Below, piece after piece: positions 21,627 to 34,102 of a stretch of DNA of 64,000 bases. The translations under genes and the position numbers were made by a program. The stretch is from Isoetes taiwanensis (lineage: Eukaryota > Streptophyta > Lycopodiopsida > Isoetales > Isoetaceae), in NCBI GenBank assembly GCA_021234155.1, contig JAJEKV010000049.1:2571487-2635486 (forward strand), given 5' to 3'. Every line of letters starts with the position of its first letter. The first letter of the stretch is position 1. Under the pieces are notes generated by a model. That model did no database searches and was not told the origin of the DNA. It was given only the letters and a program-made list of their open reading frames with translations.

Positions 21627-24600
21627 TTATCTTCTTAGCAAGTGCTGAATTCCCACTAGTAAGTCTGGAGCGTAATCTGCCATCGAAGATGCCTCTACAG
21701 CATAGACATGCTTTGCTCCAGCCAAATAACCAGGAAAAAAAAGACAAAAAATGAACTGAGAATCTAAAGATTTTGCTTCAGGGTTATCGCAAGCAATCAT
21801 GTTAACATCCTGAGGTATTGTAACTCTCGCTGTTTTACTAGGAATAGTTTTTGGAGTCCACGAGTACAATACGGTTTCAATGTCTAGCCAAAGATCAGGA
21901 TCACTAGGATTTCTCCTCCATCTCTTTGTCCAACAATCTGAATATCTTTCTTTATCGGTGACATTACTCAACTGATGTACTGGACACCACCATTCCACGC
22001 GCACCTTATTGAAGTTAACATCACCTTCTTCTTTGCAAATATCCGAGATAGTCCATCCCAACCACACTGGATAGGTCTCTAGATCTGCTGGTTTTACTAC
22101 TACAAATTGGTGGCACTCCACGTCAGTAGAAGGTTCATAACAATCCATGCCTAGATATTTTGGCCTATCCTTCTTAGGACCAACATAGTGTTTATCAGAT
22201 TGAGGAGGAGCATATGCCTTCACAATGCTACTAATGGTACCATCATCTTCGTCAGCACCAGCTAATGTTTTCCACTTACTTTTAGGGAACCACCCTTCTT
22301 TTCGGCTCTTCTGAGGATGTGTCTACCTCATCCAACAAGTTGATCACCTTCTTCCAATAATCTATCAATGCACGATTAGTCTCATCTGAATTAGTTTGCC
22401 AATGCTTGATGTAGTCATTGATGCCATCCTTAGTCAAGCCCAATTGCTTGACTTCTTCAGTTGGTTTTAGAGCTTTTGGTTGACCAGGAGGTATCATAGG
22501 CTTGCCATTTGCATCCCTGCGCCAAATTTCTGCCCCACCTCTCCACTTCTCCTCTGAAGGTCTCATTTTCCATTGCACGATTGGAATCCCTTCTCTCACC
22601 CAAAAGTGAATTGAAGAGGTCTAGAATGACCTTCCATGTCGAGAGCATAACCATCCACAAAACTCTTCCAATCAGGCACTTCTTCTATGATAGATCCTAT
22701 AGGAGATGGATTTGTACATCCATGAAATATTTCCAATAGCCTGGGAAAGTTGGTAGCTGTCATTGTCTCAATACATGACTATATTTTCCAAACAATGCAT
22801 CCACATCCTCATGAGTATGTCAGGGCATTAGGAACCCCAAATTGACTCTTTCAAAAATACCCACAAACTGTTAAGTAGGATAGGAAAGAAAACATCCACT
22901 GTTCTTATTTTGACCAGCACAATTATCTAGTTGCAAGAGGAGCTTTCTGGGCAGATCTCGAGGTTTAGCACGAGATGTTGAAGCTCCAACATGTTCATTA
23001 GGTCCATTCCTCCTAAATCTTGCCTTGCTAAACTTTTCAATACTATTAGGGGTTCCATCCAACAATGCACTATGTAGTGCCCGGCTAGTCAGTAGGATCC
23101 CTGTGTGGGTGACCATTGTAACCCTTCTCATAGTTTCTTAAACACCTCATGATACTCCCAATGTGAAAATCACGGACCATCACTCCACAACTCTAAACTG
23201 AAATGGCCATAATAGGTCGAGGACTGCCCATGCAATTTTGATCATTGAAATCGCAAAGGGTATGATCTTCCACATGACTTAGGAATGTACTTGAATTGTG
23301 GAAGACAAGTCTTCTGTTGGTCCATTTTATCATGTATAATACATAGATAGTTATTAGGTTCCATTGCGGATAAGGTCCTCCACATCCAATAAGTTGATCT
23401 ACATGATAGTTGATCTCGTCATATGGTCCTTCATATGTTCCCTTATCTTTGCCCTTAGACTTGGTTGCGGTCTTATCTAGTGTCTCCTTCAGCTTAGCAC
23501 ATAAATTGCACTTGGCAAAGTTGTTTGAAGTTGCTATGGTCACATGCTTGAAATGCTTATTCCATAGCCTACTAAAACTGGGAATTTTGGGATATAGAGG
23601 CCACTCCAAGTTCGAAGCAATGCATTTATTTCCTCTAATATGCTCTTACGGGTACAATGGGATGGCAATCTCTTTTCAACAATAACTCTACCCCTGTTCA
23701 TCCTTCTTACTCTTATGTGGCATGTTTTTTGCATTGAAATCCACATATCTTTCAAATATTTCCCTTTGCGGCTATAGTTCTTGAGGTAGGCCTTACCGGG
23801 CCGGTGTTCCCATGCAATGCAATTTTACTACCATTTTCATGTCTCTTTTGCCGGTTATTGCCAAGAAGAGGTTGGAATTCCATGTATAGCCATCCATGCT
23901 TTTGAACATATCCACTTTCCATTCAATGGGAATCTTTTCTTCTTTGATCTTTCATCACGAATTGCATAGCCAAATATGGTGTACATGAAATTCCTCCTGC
24001 TATCACACTTATGTTCCTGATATGTAGCTCTTGCTACCACCATCTCCTCTATTGTGAACATTCTAATACTGGGAGGCCCAACAACATTCACTTCCTCTAA
24101 CTTTGCATCGGGGCTTCAGGAGAACAATCATAATCGACTTACATCTTTTGGTGGGATAATGTTTGAAAGTTGGAAGTGGCCTCTTGCTACTTGTGTGAAC
24201 ATTATTGACAATGGTTCTACATCTATAGGAAGCGTGTAGTTCCCCTCGGTTGAATCTTGTCCCTAGGCCATGCAACAATAGTTGGAACCTCTAGTTGCTT
24301 CACACAAGCTAGGCATTCTTGTTTGCACGAACCCTTTTCCTTCCAATTGTCATATAATTTTGAGATTGCCACACCTAACCTGTCCTCCCCTAATCTTTCA
24401 TCATTCCTTTGCATTGATAGGATCTGCTAGAACAATAATCCCTTCTCCCTCTTGCCTCTCTCATTTGCATGCATGCGGGATCTTGACCTTTTGTTTTTCC
24501 AATCGACCCGAGTATAAAGTACAATTTCCTTTCCTGTGGCATCATCCTTTTCATTTGAGGTCTTTTCCTTTCCTTTGCCATCATCTTTGTCATCTTCATC

Positions 24601-24740
24601 CTTTTCATTTCTGGTCTTTTCCTTTCCTTTCCTATCATCTTTGTCATCTTCATTAGTTGGGGATTTTTCCTTGCCTTGATCACCATCATTGGGGGCCTTG
24701 GGGGATTTAGCATTTTGCATGCCATTGACCTAAAATGCAT
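21627..24740 (-). pseudogene. Transposase-like gene with QLDN...HTHEDVD signature, degenerate
   Basis: Transcribed right to left, broken by stops and frameshifts into at least seven pieces. In order: a lysine/aspartate-rich low-complexity N-terminus (24720-24430); a piece with VPTIVAWPRDKIQPRG (about 24300); RRNFMYTIFGYAIRDE, then FPLNGKWICSKAWMAIHG (24000-23880); a Cys pair in FAKCNLCAKLK (about 23500); LLLQLDNCAGQNKN, with D-N at 22922-22927; LGFLMP-HTHEDVDALFGKYS, with HEDVD near 22800-22815; and a C-terminal piece (22223-21627) with VRVEWWCPVHQ and DPDLWLDIETV. The D-N and H-HED arrangement resembles the DDE-type 'QLDNC-ENKNR ... GHTHEDID' proteins found as repeated genes in many eukaryotes, which I associate, unverified, with DUF7869. 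Terminal repeats were not found. Confidence 0.65.
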
Positions 24741-25165
24741 AAAAACCTATAGTAAGTTAGCATATCCAAATAACATCTCCCTAACATGTTCTTAAATGAA
24801 AGTTAACCTTAATAATAACCTTAATAACCTATAATAACTTAATCTATAATAATAATAAGTTAACCTATAATATATTAACTTATAATAACCATAAATGTTG
24901 TAACCTTAAAAACAACTTTAAGGCTTTAGGTTAGCACTTTTAAGGTTAGAAGTTTTAAGGTTAAAACTTCTTTCAATAAAGATAACCTTAGCCTAAAACT
25001 TCTAAAACTTAAAACTTCTAAATTCAAATTCATAAACTTTTAAACTTATAACCTTATTTATGAACTTAAAAATATTAACCTTAACTAATAACCTTAACTT
25101 ATAAACCTTAAAACTATTAACCTTAAATCTTATAACTTATATAACCCTTGCAATAAATGTTCGCG
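24741..25165. repeat. Cryptic AACCTTA/TAAAACTT repeat
   Basis: AT-rich stretch dominated by AACCTTA, TTATAACCTTA, TTAAGGTTA and AAAACTTCTAA in both orientations without a fixed period. It lies just upstream of the transposase-like relic and may be its promoter-side subterminal region. Confidence 0.55.
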
Positions 25166-25269
25166 GCAGTTATTATGGCACGGTACGAAAATTTTTAAAG
25201 CAGTTATTATTTCCAGTTTACAATCCCTTTCCAACTTTTCCAGCTTTCTCTCTTTCGAACTTCGAACTC

Positions 25270-25800
25270 TGGTCTCTGCATGCAATCTAGGCGCTTCAAT
25301 CTGCTTCAATCTCGACTTCTATCTTCTTCTCGGCTTCTATCTGCATCAATCTCGACTCAATCTCGGCTTCTATATGCTTTAAACTCGGCTTTTCGAGCTT
25401 TTCGGCTTCTACAATCATCTGCTTTAGGGTTTTCGGCTCAAAGGTGTTTTCGGCTCCAAGGTTTGTAGGCAGAATTCTGTTGATCATAGAGTTTCTGGTA
25501 TAGCATCATGAAGTATAAGCAAGAATGTTCCATGGGACTTTTAATATATGCAATATAAGCAAGAATGTATATGTTCCACATATATTACAAGAATGTTACA
25601 GCAAGAATGTCTCTGGTTTTTTTGGCTTTTCGGCTCTGTACAATCTCTCTGACTTTGAATAACTTTGGTTTTTTGTGTTAAAGCTTCTCGGCTTCTAGCT
25701 GCTATTGCTTTTTCTCGGCTTCTTAAGGCTCAAATCAACTTTGGTTTTCGATCTTTTGGTTTCGGCTCGAAGTCAAAGGCTCAATTCTCGGGTACAGAAC
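25270..25800. repeat. Cryptic CTCGGCTTCTA-type repeat
   Basis: Variants of TCTCGGCTTCTATCTGC and TTTTCGGCTCAAAG recur at 25280-25480 and 25615-25790. Open frames on both strands here are produced by the repeat. Confidence 0.5.
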
Positions 25801-25974
25801 ACAAATAGGTTAGTATATCTCATTCTTTACATAAAGTAGTTATTTTACAGAAAGCATGTTATTTACTTTTACATGCATCAGTATATTTACCACCTTCAGC
25901 AAAATAGTTAATTTAATCAGTTAATCAGATACTTTTACATGAATCAGAATATCCTGCTCTATGATCTTGTTCTG
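25801..25974. other. Short AT-rich spacer
   Basis: Contains a doubled phrase around ACTTTTACATG(C/A)ATCAG(T/A)AT. Nothing else is visible. Confidence 0.4.
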
Positions 25975-25989
25975 TGATCTTGCCTATAT

Positions 25990-26180
25990 GATCTGCTCTT
26001 ATTCTATTTCACTAGCTCTTCCTCTATCTGTTCTAATTAATGATCTAAAATAATGAAGTTATTATATTTCACTAGCTCTTCCTCTATCTGTTCTAATTAA
26101 TGATCTAAAATAATGAAGTTATTCTATTTCACTAGCTCTTCCTCTATCTGTTCTAATTAATGATCTGAAATAATGAAGTA
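25990..26180. repeat. About 60-bp tandem repeat, three copies
   Basis: A unit containing TATTTCACTAGCTCTTCCTC, then TATCTGTTCTAATTAATGATC and TAAAATAATGAAGTTATT occurs three times in succession with one or two differences. The start of a fourth copy lies at about 26290 beyond the palindrome. Confidence 0.85.
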
Positions 26181-26204
26181 AATAATGATCATAGATCATA
26201 TCTG

Positions 26205-26292
26205 CTCTATGATCTTGCTCTATGATCTATGATCTATGATCTATGATCTATGATCTATGAAATCATAGATCATAGATCATAGATCATAGATC
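26205..26292. repeat. Heptamer palindrome (ATGATCT)n/(AGATCAT)n
   Basis: Six or more copies of CTATGAT run up to about 26260 and are followed at once by about five copies of the reverse complement, ATCATAG. The two halves can fold into a nearly perfect hairpin with arms of about 35 bp. It interrupts the 60-bp tandem repeat. An inverted microsatellite of this kind is prone to cruciform formation and slippage. Confidence 0.85.
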
Positions 26293-26639
26293 TTCACTAG
26301 CTCTTCCTCTATCTGCTCTAAATAATGAACTAAAACAATGAACTAAATATTGAACTAAATAATGAACTAATATCTGCATTATGCATTTTGTTAGAATAAT
26401 ATGTTGGAATGGGAGAAATCGCGCTTGGCGCATTTCTATTTTTGGGTTACGTTTTTCCACTAGGTTAATCAAAGCACGCCAGGCGCGTTTTTAGTTTGGC
26501 TTTTCAATTTCATACGGCTCTATACAAATCGCGCCAGGCCCGTGTGAAATAGATCTGTGAAAAACACAAAGCGCGCCTGGCGCGTTTTGAATTATGTATG
26601 TTCAGAATCGTTTTATGGGGAGAGTAATATATCATTTGC

Positions 26640-27060
26640 TAATTACTTTCTCTCGTTCTAGTGCCATGGATTTTCCTTATGCATGGACCTTTGGCCGCAT
26701 TCCTAGTTCAAATACCTTCGGGCCGGTTCTAGATCAAATACACTTTCCCTGGACGACCATCAACTCTGGACCCTGTACAAGATATTACTTGATTGTGCTG
26801 TTCAAAACGTTCAAAGAGAGTTGGAGAATCCATTAGACGGTCTGTATCAGGGGCCATGGGAACTGGACATATGCGGCTCCTCATGCTCTTAGTAAGGCTC
26901 ATGCCAACAAATAAGTACGAGGATTTGATTTATAGTATCAAGGATCGATACAACACTCTGGTTTGGAGACTCGATATTTTCCTGTCATATCAGGGTGGTT
27001 CAGGTGGGACTTTTTGCGGGATTGGGCCGATGAAGTGGGCCTGTGTGACATATTGTAGAG
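26640..27060 (+). pseudogene. Unrecognised coding remnant in the palindrome block
   Basis: After a T-rich tract ending TCTAG (about 26660) the plus strand carries protein-like stretches in shifting frames: TLYKILLDCAVQNVQRELEN, then LDGLYQGPWELDICG (about 26765-26875), and KYEDLIYSIKDRYNTLVWRL (about 26910-26970). Stops and frameshifts separate them. No family is recognised. They probably belong to the same decayed element as the later remnants to 33 kb. Confidence 0.35.
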
Positions 27061-27215
27061 ATAGAAAATTCGCGCCTGGCGCATTTTTGCAGAAGAAGAA
27101 ATGTACATATACTTTTTTGGAATATGAATACAAACTCGCGCCTGGCGCATTTTTGCACTATACTTTTCTGTCATTAGTTTATTATGTTTTTTTATATGCA
27201 ATGTCGAAAACATTG

Positions 27216-27325
27216 AATCCTTTGATGCCCTCCAGCCAGTATGACCAACCCCAAGAAACTACATATTTTCATTAATGTGTAGTTTCATGGGGTTGATATG
27301 ACTGGCTAAAGAACATCAAAGAATC
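27216..27325. other. Long imperfect hairpin, about 48-bp arms
   Basis: The 5' arm contains CTTTGATG...AGCCAGTATGACCAACCCC, then AAGAAACTACA. The 3' arm contains TGTAGTTTCATGGGGTTGA, then TATGACTGGCT...ACATCAAAG. The arms pair over about 45 of 48 positions around a loop of about 12 nt. The shape is like a plant microRNA precursor or a very small foldback element. It follows a coding remnant on the plus strand and precedes one on the minus strand, so it could also be a transcript end shared by converging genes. Confidence 0.7.
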
Positions 27326-27350
27326 TAAAATTCACAAGATCACGCAGATG

Positions 27351-27560
27351 TTATGATATATTCATTTTTTTTGAATATCCAAATATACATACCTTTTTCA
27401 GACGGTCTTTTGGCCATGCTACAAATGTGCCCACGCTTTCACCAACTGTATCGCCACCGGGATGTCTTCTTGGAAGAGCCTCATCTTCATAATTGCAGTT
27501 TATAATGGAAATCTTACAGAAATTGTTTCCAAGAGGAACACCATGACACATAGAACTTGG
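27351..27560 (-). pseudogene. CACTA-associated protein fragment (VPLG...VGTFVAWP)
   Basis: The minus strand reads CHGVPLGNNFCKISIINC, then LPRRHPGGDTVGESVGTFVA and WPKDRL. In plant CACTA-linked proteins a stretch of the form VPLGxxxxRVSV...LPxP...TVGxAVGxxVAWP is common, and this fits it. It is an isolated exon-sized piece. A related VAWPRDKI phrase is found in the relic at about 24300. The assignment is by eye. Confidence 0.4.
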
Positions 27561-28600
27561 ATTCAGATCTTCGATTTTACATAAGCCTACTCGGCTTCAA
27601 GTTTCTTTGTTAAAAGATAGCATTCTTCTCCGACAGCGATAAAGAACCGAGAATGCATTGGAAAAATAGAGGGCGAAAAATAGAGAACAAGAGAATGCAT
27701 TGGAATGGAATCACACTCACCATAGTTCAGCCGGACATCGAATGGGATTGAAGGCGTTGGCTCGATCGAATGGGATTGAAGGCGTTGTAGAGGCGGATCT
27801 TGGGGGCTCGATAGTCGATTATTCTTGGGCTCTCGATAGTAGGAATGATCTTGGGCTCTCGATAGTAGGGTGGCCGATTAGGTGGTAGTAGATTGCCACA
27901 TATCGTTTCTTGAAATTAATAATTAATTGTTATCTTGAAATTGCACTAAAAAGAAAAACACAATTTAAATTTGTAAATGGCGGACGGGCGGTTAATTAAA
28001 GCGGTATAAATTAAAAGGGCGAATTTGAATTCTGATTTGTAAATCGGCGGCCTAGATTATCAACGCATACATATAAGTTTAAACCAAAACCCGATCTCAT
28101 ATTATCCGCGACTTGCAGTTCTATGGCGTCTAGAGGATCCGCGGCGGCAGCAAAGAGGAGTAGAGGTGGGCGGCAGTCCAAAGCACAAATGCAAAGCACG
28201 GAGGTTTTTGAACAAGCGAGAAAGCACAAATCCGCAAAGCGCCTCGGGTAATTGATACGTTTTTTGGTGCGTAATTGATTTACGTGTCCCTCTTTTTGTT
28301 AGGTTTTTTAGGATGTTTTTACGTAATAATAGAGTTATTAACAGAGAAGAAGCATGTGTCCTCTAGTATTTGAGTTCATATGTCCCAAACATGTGTGCTT
28401 AATGTGTGGCTAAACATTATTGATGTAGTTAGTTGTGGTTTTATAGTTTGTAGTGTAATTCAACTCTTTAAGTTGTGGTGTTTATAGTTATTTGTGTCAA
28501 GGCATTACATTAGTTTCTATATCTTGAGATGTAGAATCGACAATTGAAGTTGTATTTTTTATAGTTAGTTGTGTCCTTAGCATTTGAAGTAAATGAACTT
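27561..28600. other. Spacer within the palindrome block, no gene recognised
   Basis: The phrase CGAATGGGATTGAAGGCGTTG is doubled at 27736-27786, and GATCTTGGGCTCTCGATAGTAGG variants recur at 27797-27868. A GGCGGCCTAG-type GC-rich patch lies near 28046. Open frames are short and unsupported. Confidence 0.35.
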
Positions 28601-28714
28601 GCTCGTATTCTTTTCAAATCGCGCCAAAGCGTTCTTGTTAGTTCAATAAGTAAATGAACTTGCTCTATACTCTTTTTCAAATCGCGTCGGTAGCGTTTTT
28701 CTTACATACCATCA

Positions 28715-29740
28715 TTGATTAAACCATTGATTAAACCATGTCTTTGTAATTTTACGGGATCACAAAAGCCAATCAAAAGGAGAATCAAGCAAGTCGAGAC
28801 CTCTTCATTGAGAAAAAGCCAAGGACGGATGAAGATGTTCTTTATTTATGGACTGCGGCATGTATTGGCGTTAGAAGATACATCAGGAATAATAAAGGCT
28901 CGGTAGAACCTCCATGTCGGAAGAAGATCTTATAGAGGGGTCGAGAATGGTATGTGGAGATATTCAAAAGCGGTGGGAAGACAGACCTCATATTCATGTC
29001 AAGGGTAAGAGAGACCGATCAAATGAAGAAGCGGGGAATTCTTATTACATGCGGCATGGGGCGATTCTTTACGTTTCTACGCTAGTTGAAGTCGGCCAAA
29101 AACATAAGAAGAGCCTAAAGAAGATCAATCGATCACGGTGCTAGCTCTTTTAAAAGAGGCGCATTAAGATCGGCGACATGGCCGATAACCTCTTCAAATT
29201 TTGGGCGGCGGTTGGCGAGCCATTGACTCCTAAAAGAATATGCGAGGGGCTTTACGGTATTCGACGAGCCATTAGCCACGAGGCCCTCGAGGCGTGTCTA
29301 CTACGAGCGGTGAAGGATAAGGAAGAAGCAAGCTCTAAAGGCGGGGAAACCCGAAGGCGGGCCGAGCCTAACAAGTGGCGATGACAAGGTCGAGGCGGTT
29401 GGAGGCGATGAGCAAACTCAAAAATATTGACAAGTATCCGCTGGGCACGAACTTCACCCATCGGTCCGTGGATAGGCTTTTTAGGTCCACTAAAGCCATT
29501 TATATCAGCGAGAAGGTATGACAAGCGGCACTCCTTGGAGATAGTGAAACAGCATGATCGAAAATCCGGGGCAAGTGCCAATGCTGCGCAGATGTAGTGC
29601 CGCACGATATGAAGCGAGGAAGATATTCATGTGGAGCAAAATTTGGAGGACTTCATCGACAATCGACATACATTTTATGATAATAGATGGCCGGCATTCA
29701 ATAGAGGCCCGAAGGTTACGTCGAGGTGAAGGCACAACAT
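28715..29740 (+). pseudogene. Degenerate unrecognised reading frames
   Basis: Three plus-strand frames (28715-28906, 28914-29144, 29178-29384) and the following sequence read as fairly protein-like, charged stretches, for example NLFKFWAAVGEPLTPKRICE and SHEALEACLLRAVKDKEEA. Stops and frame changes break them up. No known domain is visible. They may be the upstream exons of the same gene as the methyltransferase-like part at 30608. Confidence 0.3.
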
Positions 29741-30607
29741 AGTGGGCATCGGTTGTTCTATAAACTCTATTACGTAAGCTGCCCGGTTCTGGCGGCTCAA
29801 CAACACCTTAGAGCTAGCGAAATAAAGCGCCTCACGAATGACATGGGAAAAACATTCTTATACAAAAAGGTAATTTTCTTCCCTTAGGCCTAGTTTTCGT
29901 ATTTGCAAATCGCGCCAGGCGCGATTTCATATTAGAGATTTGCCCACTCTAAAGAACAAACGCTTCCTAGTTTGTAGTTGTTTCTCGTCAAACATGTAAA
30001 TCGGGCGCTGGCGATTTCATATCGAAACTTCGCGCCTCCACGCGGGATTTGCCTACCATCGGGAGAAAAGGCTTTGTCTCCCGGGCTAGCCAATTATCGC
30101 GCGTGGCGTTGAGCATTTCGATATGAAAAGCGCGATTTACTTTTGACGAACGGCGGCTACCAAACCAGGAAGCGTTTTCTCTTTAGAGTAGGCAAATCGC
30201 GCCTAGCGCGATTTGCTTTCTAATATGAAATCGCGCCTGGCGCAATTTTAAACTATAAGGATTTATTTTATTCACGATTATGATGTTAACAAGGTTACTC
30301 CTTGCAGTCCCTATATAGAGCAACCGGGCATGCTCGGAACCCGGTGGATTGAATATGGGAAGCCAATGCCAACCGGGCACGGGGCCAGTCAAAAGCGCCG
30401 AGTTCAAGTTCTTTGGAGAGGACACTTAGTCGGGCGATATCTGAGGACAAAAACAAGAGCACCGGATCAAAGAAAAAAAAAGGAGATGAAAAGGGTGATG
30501 CTTAGAGGAACCAAGCTGCGCCCAAGGATGCCTGCAAGATAGTTTTTGCTTCAGATCCAGTATGGGAGAAATGGAATGAATTCTGGGATGCCTACGTCGA
30601 GAAGAAG

Positions 30608-32393
30608 TTGCCAGATTCACAAGGAAGATTTCCTCCTGTTGACACATCAATTTTTGATATACATACAACAGAGATGAGGAAGGCTCAGGGATTGGACGAT
30701 CAAGAGCTGATCTCAGTTCTGGATAGGTTAATCAGAAAGGAAATTCTTTACAAGAAAACCTCGGCAGCAAAGTCTATGGAATCATTTCAAGAAGCATGCG
30801 ACGAGCTGAAAAATATTAGAGTGCTCAAAAAGGCAGTTGGTGAGGAATTACAAAGGCTTACAGGAGAGTGGTCGTTGTCGGAGTTAGGACTCATGCAAAA
30901 GTATAACGTCTCCAACGACGACCTAAAGAAATATGTATTTTGGTCCAAGGACTTTGTCAAGCAGCAGAAGTTGAAGAACGTGGCAAAGATCAGTGGGATT
31001 CACACTAAAGTTGCATCTGACTTGAAACGAAAAGTCGCGTTGGTGAAGAAGACCCCGGAGACGGAATCCACTTTTTTTTATCAAGTGTCCACAGGTTTCA
31101 AGTGTGCCTTGCCAAAAGTGGGTGCAGGTCCCCATGATATCACACTCTTCGTTCTTGATAGCCGAGACACCAGATGGTCGCTTGATGACTATAATACGTT
31201 CTTCCACATATGCAATGGTTTCACGACGGAGATGAACTACACAATTGTCACTATATGTCCCTCAGGCATGTCCTATGCATATGCTCTAAGCTTCTTTGCA
31301 AATGACTTAGAATGCGTGAAAGTCATACGACGAGGCGATCCTCATAGATGAAACCGGGGGGCGGTTGACTTGGCCTGACAAGTAAAATTTCTCATGTGCT
31401 TATAATTATGATAGCCATGATGGATGATAAGGAATATGAGCGGCTCAAGGGAAAACAGGCGGAGACAAACTAGCATGGCGGTGCTATCAGTTAGATGAAC
31501 GCATAATCAGAAACGTCTTCTATCTGGAGCAAGAAGACAAGGGGAAGTCTGTCAAGGTTGTGGAAGAGTTAGAGGAAGAAGAGGAAGAGGAGGATGAAAT
31601 CGAGGAGGACCCAATTCTTGTGGGCCACATTAAGTATGAGCTCCTAACTTCACATAAGGGTAAGCTAAACAAGAGCGGGTTCTCTATGGAACTTTCGATT
31701 ACCTCATTGAAGCATTTTGTCCATTGGGAACAACTTTGGGAACTTCACGTTGGAGGTTACATCGGTAGAGAAGCTTTGAAGTTAGCAAGGAAATGTCAGA
31801 GCGTCGTCTCCGATGATCGAGCCAAAAATTTCTTGGACCTCTTCTTTGAGAAAGTACTAGAGGAAGCACCTAGGGGACCAATCGGCAGTGCAAAAAACAC
31901 AGCTTCTACCTCTAAGGCTGCAATACCTGCAGATTTGCTTAAGGAACGGGAGAAAATGAGAAAGCTATTCATTGGCCAAAACATCATGGATGAAACCGAA
32001 GAGCAGCCAGAGCACCAAGTACCTATCGACATCCCTGTGAACCTCCTTGTGAACATCCCTGACGATCAAGATAACATTGATCAAGATAATAAGGATGATG
32101 ATAATAACAAACTTGATGATGAAGCAGACTCCAAATCTGAAAACACTAGCCAGGTTAGCGTAAAGAGTAATGAACTATCAAGCATAGTTCACACTGTACA
32201 GATCTCAACTGATGTGGTTGGTGATTCTATCAGAGCGGAGACAATTCAGAATAAGGATGCAACGGAGGAAGACGAACCGGGGAATGAAGAAGAAGAAAGG
32301 TATCGTAACGATATCCATGCATTTTATAAACTACAAGCATCTAGAAATCGCGCCTGGCGCGATTTAGAGTTTCCTAGATTTCATAATTTTTAA
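30608..32393 (+). pseudogene. Possible class-beta DNA methyltransferase relic
   Basis: Two open stretches, 30608-31351 (247 codons) and 31560-32393 (277 codons), are separated by about 200 bp with stops and a frame change. The first ends with ITLFVLDSRDTRWSLDDYNT, FFHICNGF and TIVTICPSGMSYAYALSFF. The second has an acidic insert (EELEEEEEEEDEIEED) and then LWELHVGGYIGREALKLARK. A catalytic-pocket motif followed, after an insert, by a glycine-rich SAM loop (here VGGYIG) is the order of class-beta amino-methyltransferases, and 'GREALKLARKC' resembles the turn after motif I. The expected DPPY is not present (DSRD in its place), so activity is unlikely and the identification is tentative. A copy of the 21-bp palindrome ends the second stretch at 32345-32365. 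Confidence 0.35.
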
Positions 32394-32466
32394 TTTATGT
32401 TGACAATCATCATTCATGAAATCGGCGCTGGCGTTTTAGTTTTCCATTTCTTTTATCTCATCGTTA

Positions 32467-33080
32467 TTGTTCTCCTTGCGAAATGATTTGGCTTCCTCAA
32501 AAGTCTTGGTCTTTGATTTGAATGGTGTGCTATGTAGAATGTTACCTAAAACAACGTTTGAAAAGTCATGGTATCGCCAACAACCATTTGAGACATTACC
32601 AAATATGTTTACCCGCCCTTATCCGGAAGGAGATGTTGGACCAGGCCTTGATCTGTTTTTAGATTTGTGCAATTTGGTCATCAATGGAGCTTAGAAATAT
32701 CTGGGATGTTTTGAAAGTAGTGCACGAGCTAAATAGAGATTGGGCGTCCATCACGGGATCAAAGCAAATGTGCTTCATTCACGAACCCTAAAAAGAACCA
32801 AGCGGGTAAAAAGATATTTGTGAAATGCTTGCGCAACATGATGGATGCCCTAGGTGTTGAGGATAAGGAAGGCATAATCATTGTGGATGATGGCGGCTCT
32901 AAAAGTTGCTTCAATCAGTCCGCGGTCATTGAATCCGCCATCCTATCATCCTGCTGATTTTGACAAAGGCGACTTTTCGCCCGTTTTGTTAGTGTCTTGC
33001 ATGAAATAGCCTCGGGGAAAAGCGGTTGAAGAGATACAAACACTATACCCGCATCTTGATCGGGAGGGGAAATTGTGGGG
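32467..33080 (+). pseudogene. FCP1/HAD-like phosphatase relic
   Basis: The plus strand reads SSKVLVFDLNGVLC, with the first Asp at 32515-32517, followed by LFLDLCNLV. After several stops and shifts it gives IIVDDGGSKSCFNQS near 32877-32925. HAD phosphatases of the FCP1/SCP type start with a DxDGT-type loop, and plant relatives with DLNG in that position are common; the later VDD pair fits the metal-binding end. The gene is broken at 32692 and beyond. Confidence 0.5.
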
Positions 33081-33099
33081 ACCTTGAAAAAATCGTTCT

Positions 33100-33990
33100 A
33101 GAAAGGGAACTTTTTTTGATATATATGTATACAAAAATACACTTTCCAAAAAATTTTGAATATGAAATATACTTTACATGAAAGGTTTTGAATATATACT
33201 GTGTTATTATATCAGCATTATTGGTTCTGTGTACGTATTGCTTTTTTATATTATGTGTATGGTTTGCTATACTTGCAATAATTTGTATGTATATACCGTC
33301 AATAATTTAGGTGCGTATAAATAGGTATGCCTGAAATTGGCAAACCATTGGCCGGTCTCATATACGCACGGTATTATGGCACATTCTATTACGCAAGATG
33401 AACCATGCGGACCTCTGCGGGTGCCGCTTGAGCTAGAAATAGAACCGGGACTAGCTTGATGTCGTTGCTATGAATCCGTCCGCTTCTATCGATCCCTTTG
33501 ATGTTGTAATCCATCTTATATGGAATCCAGAGCATGGTTTATTCATGATCGACAGGATCTCAGGACCGCCTGCAGCGCCTGTCGACGATGAATCTGATTA
33601 GTTTGTTAAGTTTATGTTCTATTATAATGTGTTAATTATGACGGTTCAAATCGCGCCACGCGCGATTTAAACCACGAAAATCTATGTTTCGTAGCAACTT
33701 GCTTGCTGTTATTTATTCGTAAAGCACGACAATTTCAAAGTTTACATTTCGTTGTCCTTGTGAATGCACGAATTTATAAGCAATTTCGTACTTTTTCTAT
33801 TGCCAACATTCTGTCATAATATGGGTCATTTGCATCGAATATTTGAATGCCTTTGCATTTCAACATAAAATGCATCTTCCTGGCCCGAAAATGAACACAG
33901 TGCAAAAGTGTGGTTAATTCAATATAATGGTCAATTAAAGGCTTATACGGCGCGATTTTGGAATAGACATAATCCCAATTTAATTGAATG
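33100..33990. other. AT-rich end of the palindrome block
   Basis: No gene is recognised. One palindrome copy lies at 33648-33668 and a half site at 33949. After about 33990 the sequence matches the duplicated flank of the three-copy gene cluster, so the block ends here. Confidence 0.4.
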
Positions 33991-33997
33991 ATGGTTC

Positions 33998-34102
33998 AAT
34001 AAGTGCATCATTGTCAATGCTGCCAATGTAGCATATAAAGTACGTAAACAAAATACAAATGAATGAAATAAAGAAGATGAAAATGATGGGGCAACTTCTG
34101 AT
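33998..34102. repeat. Duplicated flank, matches 39239-39336 and in part 35360-35400
   Basis: The phrase AAGTGCATCATTGTCAATGC, then TGCCAATGTAGCATATAAAG and TACGTAAACAAAATACAAATG recurs almost unchanged at 39242-39302. The AATGAATGAAATAAAGAAGA part is also at 35362. These are traces of the segmental duplication that made the gene cluster. Confidence 0.8.

Larger units (their letters stand above)
26416..33668. repeat. Dispersed 21-bp palindrome family AAATCGCGCC(T/A)GGCGCGATTT
   Basis: Perfect or near-perfect copies start at about 26416, 26471, 26526, 26568, 27065, 27132, 28616, 28679, 29907, 29998, 30028, 30093, 30194, 30228, 32345, 32419 and 33648. Half sites lie at 30127 and 33949. The copies at 29907-29927 and 32345-32365 are perfect palindromes. 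I saw none elsewhere in the window. They lie between, not within, the coding remnants of this block. The GC-rich core in an AT-rich setting and the even scatter suggest a protein-binding site or a minute mobile palindrome belonging to one large element. Confidence 0.85.
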